Shown here: one piece after another, positions 26,779-34,141 of the stretch | Numbering within the stretch: position 1 is the first letter of the stretch | Layout of the letters: each line of letters starts with the position of its first letter | Assembly: GCA_039184335.1 (NCBI GenBank) | Contig: JBCDBD010000018.1 | Location: forward strand, 1-64,000 | Direction of reading: 5' to 3' | From: JBCDBD01 sp039184335 | GTDB lineage: Bacteria > Bacteroidota > Bacteroidia > Flavobacteriales > Flavobacteriaceae | Length of the DNA stretch: 64,000 nucleotides | Translations under genes and position numbers: made by a program | The notes under the pieces: generated by a model | The model's input: only the letters and a program-made list of their open reading frames with translations | Told to the model about the DNA's origin: nothing | The model's database searches: none

Positions 26779-27313
26779 TTTTAGGTTTCGAAGCGGTTAT
26801 TTCATCATAATACCTTTTGATCTTGCCGTAGTCTTCAGGTGTAGTTGCCTTTTCCAAAACACCCGTATTTTCTAAAAGTTGCAATACTTCGTCTTTTTTT
26901 TTAAAGCTGTCTGCAAACAATTGTTGTTTGAGTTCAACTCCTTTTTCTGTATTCTTCCAAAAAGATTGTTGATTGAAAATCAAAAAACTTGACTCGTCCG
27001 ATGTGTTCACCGTCGGTGCTATACCAATATAATGGGTATAGACTATTTCGCCATCCTTTAGCAACAAATGCCTTTCGAAATTCATTGTCGCGTCCCTATA
27101 ATGGTGGACAACTATTTTTTGAAGACCATAACGCTCTTCATATTGCTTCACCAAAATTTGTGCAAATGAACCTGTATCAACATCATAGCTATCTACCTCT
27201 TTTGCCGTTTTGTTATAGGTGTCCACTTGATTTTGCAACGCGTATTGCCATTCACTGTCTTGACAGAAAGAGAAGAGTAATACGAGAAAAATAAGGTATG
27301 GCTTCTTTGCCAT
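26765..27313 (-). CDS. Lipoprotein of unknown function between hpt-adk and obgE
   Basis: A 182-residue protein starting with a short signal and probable lipobox (LLFSFC, Cys17). No domain is recognised. It is mostly helical and charged (VKQYEERYGLQKIVVHHYRD, KQQLFADSFKKKDEVLQLLENTGVLEKATTPEDYGKIKRYYDE). Its ATG overlaps the stop of hpt-adk (TAATG) and its end overlaps obgE, which suggests coupled translation of all three genes. Position between these housekeeping genes appears conserved in related genomes by impression only. Confidence 0.75.
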   Translation of the reverse strand: MAKKPYLIFLVLLFSFCQDSEWQYALQNQVDTYNKTAKEVDSYDVDTGSFAQILVKQYEERYGLQKIVVHHYRDATMNFERHLLLKDGEIVYTHYIGIAPTVNTSDESSFLIFNQQSFWKNTEKGVELKQQLFADSFKKKDEVLQLLENTGVLEKATTPEDYGKIKRYYDEITASKPKNDRR

Positions 27314-28419
27314 TACAGTTGATCTATCACTCTCGAGAGCCGTTGGGTAATCTCATCAATACCTCCGATTCCATCAACGGCATGAAACTTTTCTTGCTTT
27401 TCATAATAGCTGCGGAGTGGTGCTGTTTTTTGGTTGTACTCTTCGAACCGGTTACGGATCTTTTCTTCATCTTGGTCATCTGAGCGGCCACTTTGCTTAC
27501 CACGCTCGAGCAACCGTGTCACTAAAACAGTGTCATCGGCCTCTAGGGCTATGGTGGCATCAACCTTCATGTGCCTTGATTCCAAAAAATTGTCTAAAGC
27601 CTCTGCCTGGGCGGCCGTACGCGGAAAGCCATCAAAAATAAATCCTGCAGCATCTGCATTCTTTTCAACCTCATCCTTTAACATCTTTATGGTCACCTCA
27701 TCGGGCACCAGATCGCCTTTATCGATATAGGATTGGGCCAATTTCCCCAATGCTGTACCGTTCTTGATGTTATACCTGAATACCACTCCCGTTGAAATAT
27801 GTACGAGGTTATATTTTTCCTTTAAAATTTCAGCTTGGGTACCCTTACCCGCTCCTGGCTTGCCAAAAAGCACCAGATTCTTCATATTGGTTTGGTTTAG
27901 TTGATATACATCTTTTAAGTTACGCCCGAGTTCATTATAATCAAGTCCATACCCAACAATAAAACTACTGGGTATTTCAACACCCACATAATCTATGGCA
28001 TATTCGCCGTTATAGATTTCTGATTTGTAAAAAAGAGAAGCTATTTTAAACTCCTTGACATTTGTTCCTGAAAATAAGTGCACCAACTGTTGCAGGGTGC
28101 GTCCAGTATCAATGATATCCTCTAAAATAATGACACTTCTACCCTCAATGTCTTCTGAAACGTCCAACAAGGTTTCCACGATGCCTGTCGAGGTCAAGCC
28201 CTGATAAGAACTGAGCTTGACAAAAGTAACCTCACAAGGGTGTTGGTAAGCCTTTAAAAAATCGGAAACGAACATAAAGGACCCATTGAGTACACCGACG
28301 AAAATAGGAATTTCACCTTTATAGTCCGAAGCAATTTCGTAAGCCATTTTTTGTACTGCTGCTAAAATTTCATCTTCACCCAAATAAGGCCTAAAATATT
28401 TATCATGGAGTTTGATCAA
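27313..28419 (-). CDS. hpt-adk: Bifunctional hypoxanthine phosphoribosyltransferase-adenylate kinase
   Basis: One 368-residue frame joins two purine enzymes. Residues 1-177 are hypoxanthine phosphoribosyltransferase: FVGVLNGSFMFVSDF, the PRPP-binding VIILEDIIDTGRTLQ (about 96-110) and VGVEIPSSFIVGYGLDYNE. Residues 179-368 are adenylate kinase: P-loop LFGKPGAGKGTQ, HISTGVVFRYNI, GFIFDGFPRTAAQA and a short lid without zinc Cys (GRSDDQDEEKIRNRFEEYN). The adenylate kinase part is 190 residues, the usual Bacteroidota length, and starts at its own Met179, so the fusion arose by loss of the hpt stop codon. Either half looks active. An internal start giving free adenylate kinase cannot be ruled out. 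Confidence 0.93.
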   Translation of the reverse strand: MIKLHDKYFRPYLGEDEILAAVQKMAYEIASDYKGEIPIFVGVLNGSFMFVSDFLKAYQHPCEVTFVKLSSYQGLTSTGIVETLLDVSEDIEGRSVIILEDIIDTGRTLQQLVHLFSGTNVKEFKIASLFYKSEIYNGEYAIDYVGVEIPSSFIVGYGLDYNELGRNLKDVYQLNQTNMKNLVLFGKPGAGKGTQAEILKEKYNLVHISTGVVFRYNIKNGTALGKLAQSYIDKGDLVPDEVTIKMLKDEVEKNADAAGFIFDGFPRTAAQAEALDNFLESRHMKVDATIALEADDTVLVTRLLERGKQSGRSDDQDEEKIRNRFEEYNQKTAPLRSYYEKQEKFHAVDGIGGIDEITQRLSRVIDQL

Positions 28420-28443
28420 TGGTTCTCAAATTTATCGGGTGGG

Positions 28444-28451
28444 CAAAGATA
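28444..28451 (-). promoter_or_regulatory. -7 box of the hpt-adk operon
   Basis: TATCTTTG on the minus strand matches TAnnTTTG and lies 25 bases before the hpt-adk ATG. A suitable TTG is not visible upstream. Confidence 0.5.
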
Positions 28452-28506
28452 ATACTTTTTAAACGGGCTTTCCTTTATGCTTTTTCACGCTTTGGTGAAT
28501 TCCATG

Positions 28507-28514
28507 TATTTTTG
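28507..28514 (+). promoter_or_regulatory. -7 box of purK
   Basis: TATTTTTG matches TAnnTTTG exactly. It lies 18 bases before the TTG proposed as the purK start, which supports that start over the longer upstream frame. The nearest TTG upstream is only 12 bases away, shorter than usual. Confidence 0.5.
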
Positions 28515-28532
28515 ACACTCAAAAGCTACACT

Positions 28533-29690
28533 TTGACAAACTATTTTTCTTCAGACTTTAGATTGGGCATACTTGGCGGTGGACAATTGGGCAAGATGTT
28601 GCTCTATGAAACCCGCAAATGGGACATCCATACCAAAGTCATGGATGCATCCCCTGAAGCACCCTGTAAAATCGCCTGTAATGAATTTGTTTTGGGCAAC
28701 CTCATGGACTTTGATGTGGTATACCAATTTGGAAAAAATGTCGACCTATTGACCATTGAAATCGAAAATGTCAATATTGATGCCTTGGAAAAATTGGAAA
28801 ATGAAGGCATTACGGTCTTTCCTTCATCCAAAACCCTACGGACCATACAGAACAAGGCGACCCAAAAGCTCTTTTATACCGATCATGGCATTCCGACTTC
28901 AACCTTTAACAGATTTGCCTATACTTCAGAAATCAAGGATAGTATTGCCAATGGTGGGGTTCAATTGCCCTTTGTTTGGAAAAGTGCGCAATTTGGATAT
29001 GATGGGCAAGGCGTAAAAGTAGTACGGGCACTACATGACCTTGACGGTTTGCCCAATGTGGAATGTATTGCAGAAAAATTAATTGATTTCAAAAACGAAT
29101 TGGCCGTTATTGTCGCACGCAGTGCAAAAGGGGAAACCCAGACCTATCCCGTGGTCGAAATGGAGTTCCATCCCGAAGCCAATCAAGTTGAATATGTCAT
29201 TTGTCCAGCACGGATCGATGAACAGGTGGCCCAAAGGGCCAAAGAGGTAGCTCTCAACGTATCAAAGGCCTTAGACCATATCGGCCTGCTGGCCGTAGAG
29301 CTCTTTCAGACCCAAGATGATGGTATTTTGGTCAACGAAGTCGCACCAAGGCCCCACAACAGCGGACACTACAGTATTGAAGCCAGCTACACCAACCAAT
29401 TTGAACAGCATATTCGATCCATTTTGGGTCTTCCCCTTGGTAAAACCGATAGCAAGGTTGCTGGCATTATGGTCAACTTGGTCGGTGCTGAAAACCACAG
29501 AGGTGATGTAATCTATCAAAATTTAGACAATATTCTGAAATTAAAAGGGGTGACCCCCCATATATATGGCAAAAGGCAAACGCGTCCTTTTCGAAAAATG
29601 GGCCATGTCACCATTGTTGATGAAGATATTGCCAAAGCAAGAAAAATAGCGCAACAGGTAAAAGAAAGCATTAACGTGATAAGTAAGTAA
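28533..29690 (+). CDS. purK: N5-carboxyaminoimidazole ribonucleotide synthase
   Basis: PurK is an ATP-grasp enzyme that carboxylates AIR in de novo purine synthesis and passes its product to PurE. The N-terminus reads FRLGILGGGQLGKMLLYE; the ATP-grasp core has FVWKSAQFGYDGQGV, AEKLIDFKNELAVIVARS and the metal-binding VNEVAPRPHNSGHYS. The frame opens at 28419, but the first 38 residues (IGWAKIILFKRAFLYAF...) are not PurK-like. I choose TTG at 28533 (TNYFSSDFRLG), giving the normal 385 residues and following a promoter box. purE begins three bases after the stop. Confidence 0.93.
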   Translation: MTNYFSSDFRLGILGGGQLGKMLLYETRKWDIHTKVMDASPEAPCKIACNEFVLGNLMDFDVVYQFGKNVDLLTIEIENVNIDALEKLENEGITVFPSSKTLRTIQNKATQKLFYTDHGIPTSTFNRFAYTSEIKDSIANGGVQLPFVWKSAQFGYDGQGVKVVRALHDLDGLPNVECIAEKLIDFKNELAVIVARSAKGETQTYPVVEMEFHPEANQVEYVICPARIDEQVAQRAKEVALNVSKALDHIGLLAVELFQTQDDGILVNEVAPRPHNSGHYSIEASYTNQFEQHIRSILGLPLGKTDSKVAGIMVNLVGAENHRGDVIYQNLDNILKLKGVTPHIYGKRQTRPFRKMGHVTIVDEDIAKARKIAQQVKESINVISK

Positions 29691-29693
29691 ATT

Positions 29694-30185
29694 ATGGGTA
29701 AAGTCGCCGTGGTCATGGGAAGCACCAGTGATCTTCCAGTCATGCAAGAAGCCATTGATATTTTAAAAGGGTTCGATATTCAAGTAGATGTCGATATTGT
29801 ATCTGCACACCGAACCCCTGAAAAACTCTTCGAATTTGGAAAAAATGCACATATAAATGGCTACAGCGTCATTATTGCCGGGGCTGGTGGTGCAGCACAC
29901 TTACCGGGCATGGTAGCCTCATTGTCCCCATTGCCCGTTATCGGTGTACCCGTAAAAAGCAGCAACTCCATAGATGGATGGGATTCTGTGCTTTCCATCC
30001 TTCAAATGCCGGGTGGGGTTCCAGTGGCCACGGTAGCCCTGAACGGTGCCAAAAATGCTGGTATTTTGGCAGCCCAAATCATCGGAAGTGGTGACAAGTG
30101 TGTTCGGGACAAAATCGAGGTGTATAAAACAGGACTCAAGGAAAAAGTCATCAAAGGAGCCCATTCACTGAAAAATTCCAAGTAA
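29694..30185 (+). CDS. purE: N5-carboxyaminoimidazole ribonucleotide mutase
   Basis: Class I PurE, 163 residues, which isomerises the PurK product to CAIR. The characteristic VVMGSTSDLPVMQEA start, the active-site VSAHRTPEKLFEF His and the AGAGGAAHLPGMVAS loop are all present, followed by GVPVKSSNSIDGWDSVLSILQMPGGVPVATV. It is in an operon with purK (3-base gap). The downstream peptidase gene, 39 bases on, may be part of the same transcript. Confidence 0.96.
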   Translation: MGKVAVVMGSTSDLPVMQEAIDILKGFDIQVDVDIVSAHRTPEKLFEFGKNAHINGYSVIIAGAGGAAHLPGMVASLSPLPVIGVPVKSSNSIDGWDSVLSILQMPGGVPVATVALNGAKNAGILAAQIIGSGDKCVRDKIEVYKTGLKEKVIKGAHSLKNSK

Positions 30186-30224
30186 CAACACGTAATTCCC
30201 GAAAATTCAAGACCAAAAAAATAT

Positions 30225-32255
30225 ATGGACAATCCTTTATTGGAACCTTTTGACAGAGCCCCGTTTTCAAAGATCAAAAACGAACATTTCAAACCCGCTT
30301 TTTTAAAGGCCATCAAAGATGCCAAAAGTGAGATTGATACAATTGCTGAAAATACAGCACCTCCTACTTTCGACAATACCATTGCTGCCCTAGACTTTGC
30401 CGGTCAACATCTAGACCGTGTCTCCAGTGTCTTTTTTAATCTGAATGCCGCAGAGACCAATACGCAAATCCAAGAAATTGCGCAAGAGATTTCCCCACTG
30501 CTCTCTGAATTCAACAATGACATTACCCTTAACCTACCATTGTTTGAACGTATCAAGATTGTTTACCAACAACGAAAAATACTTGATTTGACGACCGAGC
30601 AGAAAACCTTACTTGAAAAAAAATACAAAAGTTTCAGTCGCAATGGTGCCAATCTATCTGCAACGAAGAAAAAACGACTTCGTGAAATTGATGCGGAACT
30701 TGCCCAATTAAAGCTCAAGTTTGGTGAAAATGTCTTGGCAGAGACCAATACATACCAAATGCACCTGACCAATGAAAAAGATGTCGAAGGGCTCCCTGAC
30801 AATATCAAAGAAGCCGCAGCCCAATTGGCTGGTGCCCAAGAAAAAAAAGGTTGGGTGATCACCTTGGACTATCCGAGCTATATCCCTTTCATGAAATACG
30901 CAAAAAAACGCGCATTGCGAAAAGAACTGGCACTCGCTTTTGGCAGTAAGGGTTTTCGTCTAGACGCACTTGACAATCAAGATAATGTATTGAACATTAC
31001 TGCATTGAGGCACGAACGGGCACAACTCTTGGGATATAAATCCCATGCCCATTTTGTTTTGGAAGAACGCATGGCCCAATCTCCTGAAAAGGTAATGGAA
31101 TTTCTTGAAGAATTGATGGAAAAGGCTCAACCTGCCGCAGCGCAAGAATTTCACGAACTACAGCAATTTGCCCAAGAACTGGATGGTATTGAACAGTTAG
31201 AAAAATGGGACGGCCCCTATTACTCCGAAAAATTGAAGCAGCAACGGTTCAATCTAAATGATGAGACATTAAAACCTTACTTTCAACTGGAAAATGTGAT
31301 TGATGGTGTCTTCAAAGTGGCTGAAAAACTTTTTGGGCTTGAGTTCAAAGAGGTATTTGACGTTGATACCTACCATGAAGAGGTCAAGACCTATGCAGTG
31401 CATGATGAAAACCAACATTTTATTGCGCTATTTTATGCAGACTTTCATCCTAGGCCTGGCAAACGTGGCGGTGCTTGGATGACTTCATACAAGCCCCAGT
31501 ACAGAATAGACGGCACGAACAGTCGCCCCCATATATCAAATGTCTGCAACTTTACCCGCTCGACAAAAACCCAACCCTCGTTATTGACCTTTAACGAAGT
31601 GACCACCCTCTTTCACGAATTTGGCCATGCACTGCATGGTATCTTGGCCAACACGACCTACCCCAGCCTTTCTGGAACCTCGGTATATTGGGATTTTGTG
31701 GAGCTGCCGAGCCAAATCATGGAAAATTGGTGCTACGAAAAAGAGGCATTGGAGCTTTTTGCCTTTCATTACAAGACTGGTGAACTGATTCCGATGGAAT
31801 TGATCCAGAAAATCAAGGATTCGTCCACTTTTCAAGAAGGCATGGCAACACTCAGGCAACTGGGCTTTGGTTTCTTGGATATGGCATGGCATGCAAGTGA
31901 CCCCGCTGCGATCAAAGACGTCAAGGCTTTTGAAACAGTAGCCTTCAAAGACACCCAATTCTATCCTGACACCCCAGAAACCTGTATGAGTACGGCTTTC
32001 GCCCATATTTTTCAAGGGGGGTATGCCTCAGGCTATTACAGCTATAAATGGGCTGAAGTCTTAGATGCAGATGCCTTTGCATACTTTCAGGAAGAAGGTA
32101 TTTTCAACACGCATATTGCTGATAAGTTCAAAACACATGTACTCTCGAAAGGAGGCACTGAAAATCCAATGGAACTGTACAAACGTTTCCGAGGTACGGC
32201 ACCAAGTATCGACCCTTTATTGAAGCGTGCAGGCCTGTTGAAAAAAAGCGCATGA
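30225..32255 (+). CDS. M3-family metallopeptidase (oligopeptidase A / Dcp type)
   Basis: A 676-residue cytosolic zinc peptidase that trims oligopeptides. The HEFGHALHG zinc motif starts at His464, with the third ligand Glu in the downstream DFVELPSQIMENW segment. Other family marks are PRPGKRGGAWM, and the substrate-binding AHIFQGGYASGYYSYKWAEVLDADAFA near the C-terminus. There is no signal peptide (MDNPLLEPFDRAPFSKIKNEHFKPAF), placing it in the cytoplasm. The length is normal. Confidence 0.95.
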   Translation: MDNPLLEPFDRAPFSKIKNEHFKPAFLKAIKDAKSEIDTIAENTAPPTFDNTIAALDFAGQHLDRVSSVFFNLNAAETNTQIQEIAQEISPLLSEFNNDITLNLPLFERIKIVYQQRKILDLTTEQKTLLEKKYKSFSRNGANLSATKKKRLREIDAELAQLKLKFGENVLAETNTYQMHLTNEKDVEGLPDNIKEAAAQLAGAQEKKGWVITLDYPSYIPFMKYAKKRALRKELALAFGSKGFRLDALDNQDNVLNITALRHERAQLLGYKSHAHFVLEERMAQSPEKVMEFLEELMEKAQPAAAQEFHELQQFAQELDGIEQLEKWDGPYYSEKLKQQRFNLNDETLKPYFQLENVIDGVFKVAEKLFGLEFKEVFDVDTYHEEVKTYAVHDENQHFIALFYADFHPRPGKRGGAWMTSYKPQYRIDGTNSRPHISNVCNFTRSTKTQPSLLTFNEVTTLFHEFGHALHGILANTTYPSLSGTSVYWDFVELPSQIMENWCYEKEALELFAFHYKTGELIPMELIQKIKDSSTFQEGMATLRQLGFGFLDMAWHASDPAAIKDVKAFETVAFKDTQFYPDTPETCMSTAFAHIFQGGYASGYYSYKWAEVLDADAFAYFQEEGIFNTHIADKFKTHVLSKGGTENPMELYKRFRGTAPSIDPLLKRAGLLKKSA

Positions 32256-32385
32256 CCGTTCCCAACTGCCTGTACCAAAACTGTTAAGATTTGCCCAAAG
32301 TTTTCAACCGTAAACTTTTTGTGATATTTAAAGTGGTGATTTGTTCTAAATAGCAAACAAGGTCATTCACTAAAATCCATTACAT

Positions 32386-32961
32386 TTGACAACTCTTGAG
32401 AAAAATATTCCGGTGCACGAACTTCATCCAGAAAATTGGGTAGACCAGTATGCAGACTACCTGTTCAACTATGCAATTGCCCGCGTCAGTGATGTTGAAA
32501 TTGCAAAAGACCTGGTACAAGAGACTTTTTTTGCCGGCTTAAAATCATCAAAGAACTATAAGGGTGATGCTGCGGAGCGCACTTGGCTGATTGCCATTCT
32601 AAAAAGAAAGGTCATCGACCACTACCGTAAGATCAATTCAAAAAAAGGAAAAGCCGAAGTACGGATCAACTACAGTGAAAGCAGTGATATAGAGGGGGAT
32701 TGGTTAGAAGAACGTGTTGCCGACCCTTTCAGTAAAAGTGGGGACAACGTTATTGAAAATGAAGAATTGGGGATGGCCATACAGGAGTGCATCTCGAAAT
32801 TACCAAAAAAACAATCCTTGGTGTTCAATATGAAAACCATTCAAGGAATGAGCACGGAAGATATTTGTAATGAATTGGGAATTAATCCGTCAAACCTGTG
32901 GGTAATGGTACACCGGGCGCGTGCGGCATTGATGGGGTGCCTAAATCAAAATTGGTTTTAG
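32386..32961 (+). CDS. ECF-type sigma-70 family RNA polymerase sigma factor
   Basis: A 191-residue sigma factor with region 2 (WVDQYADYLFNYAIARVSDVEIAKDLVQETFFAGLKS, containing the DLVQETF core-binding motif), a linker of about 50 residues, and region 4 (LPKKQSLVFNMKTIQGMSTEDICNELGINPSNLWVMVHRARAALMGCL). The start is TTG at 32386 with no better ATG before region 2. The gene for a small Cys/His protein starts two bases after the stop, and the pair looks like a sigma/anti-sigma unit. Confidence 0.92.
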   Translation: MTTLEKNIPVHELHPENWVDQYADYLFNYAIARVSDVEIAKDLVQETFFAGLKSSKNYKGDAAERTWLIAILKRKVIDHYRKINSKKGKAEVRINYSESSDIEGDWLEERVADPFSKSGDNVIENEELGMAIQECISKLPKKQSLVFNMKTIQGMSTEDICNELGINPSNLWVMVHRARAALMGCLNQNWF

Positions 32962-32963
32962 CT

Positions 32964-33194
32964 ATGAAGATATCATGTGAGGAAGCATCACATATTTGCA
33001 ACAAATCACAATACAAGGAGGCAGGAATTTGGGAAATCCTCAAATTAAAGTTGCACATCCTTACTTGTAAGGCCTGTGCCTCATTTACCAAAAAAAATAC
33101 GGTACTGACCTCACTTTGTGACCGTGCCGGTCTTTCCATGCTTTCTGAAAGGGAAAAAGAGGCTATGAAAAAGAAGCTCGAAAAACGGTTTTAG
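32964..33194 (+). CDS. Small zinc-binding anti-sigma-like protein
   Basis: A 76-residue protein starting at ATG 32964 (MKISCEEASHICNKSQYKE), two bases after the sigma gene stop. It carries HILTCKAC, the H-x3-C-x2-C signature of the zinc-binding anti-sigma (ZAS) domain, in the expected place after the first helix. There is no membrane segment and no sensor domain, so it would be a soluble regulator. Function as anti-sigma factor is inferred from motif and position. The 3' end overlaps the convergent UbiA-like gene by four bases. Confidence 0.78.
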   Translation: MKISCEEASHICNKSQYKEAGIWEILKLKLHILTCKACASFTKKNTVLTSLCDRAGLSMLSEREKEAMKKKLEKRF

Positions 33195-34015
33195 AACTGT
33201 GACCCACTAGCCCAGAACAATCCCCACCATAAAACAGGAATACTTTCGACCCAGAATGCCGTATAGTATTTTGACTGTTCTTTTTTTGTTCCCCATAAGA
33301 AAAAGACAAGTGTTACCGCAGTAATCAAAGTGGCCCCAATTTCAAATGGCTTTGGGGCGTCCTTAAAAAAAAGCAACAAAAAAAAGACGGTGGTCAATAC
33401 CGAGCCCAGCACCTTTGCTTTTTGAATACCCAGCAGTTGGGGTATGGTCCGTAAATCTTCAGAATCATACTTCAAATCCCTGATCTCGAACGGAACCATC
33501 AATGCCACTACCAGCACAAAATGCTGCAGTGCAACTACCAACATATCGTACGAAAAAGGTAGGGTGTATGCCACAATGGGCAATAAAACCGTGAAGCCGA
33601 CCCATTCAAAAGCAACAATGGCCACCTTTAAACCAGCAGCGCTTCGAAGGCTCTTTGCCTTCGACACAAGAGGCATCGCATACAAAAGGCTCAATAACGT
33701 CAATAAGACCACAACCACCACTGCAAACCTACCAAGCTTCAACAGAAAATAGACTGCCCCCAGAAAGGCCAAAAAGCTAAAAATTTGAATGCACCTGTGA
33801 TAGCTGTTCTTGACAATCAGGTATTTTTCGGCCTCAACACCATACTTGATGAAATTATAGCAGACAATAGTACTACAGAAAATAAAGCCCACAAGCACTA
33901 TGTTACCCGGTATGTCAAGCAATCGCAATGAAACCCCATAAAGAGATACCACGGCGAAAGCTACATGAATGCTGGCATCTAGATAAAAGTTGAAAAAACG
34001 CTTTAAGAACTGCAT
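33191..34015 (-). CDS. UbiA-like polytopic membrane protein
   Basis: A 274-residue inner membrane protein with about eight hydrophobic segments, resembling the UbiA prenyltransferase superfamily in hydropathy and in the helix pairs. The canonical NDxxDxxxD and second DxxxD prenyl-diphosphate motifs are not visible; the corresponding first loop reads YNFIKYGVEAEKY and the second EIRDLKYDSEDLRTIPQLLG, which keeps some acidic residues. Enzymatic activity is therefore doubtful. ATG at 34015 (MQFLKRFFNFYLD) is chosen over the non-ATG start at 34033. It is divergent from gcvP. Confidence 0.75.
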   Translation of the reverse strand: MQFLKRFFNFYLDASIHVAFAVVSLYGVSLRLLDIPGNIVLVGFIFCSTIVCYNFIKYGVEAEKYLIVKNSYHRCIQIFSFLAFLGAVYFLLKLGRFAVVVVVLLTLLSLLYAMPLVSKAKSLRSAAGLKVAIVAFEWVGFTVLLPIVAYTLPFSYDMLVVALQHFVLVVALMVPFEIRDLKYDSEDLRTIPQLLGIQKAKVLGSVLTTVFFLLLFFKDAPKPFEIGATLITAVTLVFFLWGTKKEQSKYYTAFWVESIPVLWWGLFWASGSQF

Positions 34016-34113
34016 AAAACACCAAAGCAACACATTTGCCCTACGTTAATTTTCGGTTAACAACTTTAGTTGTCCCAGACTTCAAAAGTGTCTATTTTAA
34101 GTGAATTTATAGC

Positions 34114-34121
34114 TAATTTTG
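34114..34121 (+). promoter_or_regulatory. -7 promoter box of gcvP
   Basis: TAATTTTG matches TAnnTTTG and lies 20 bases before the gcvP ATG at 34142. No TTG at the expected spacing is seen. The box falls in the upstream extension of the reading frame, which argues that translation starts at 34142. Confidence 0.45.
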
Positions 34122-34141
34122 TGCACTTTATTGTGCTTGTT

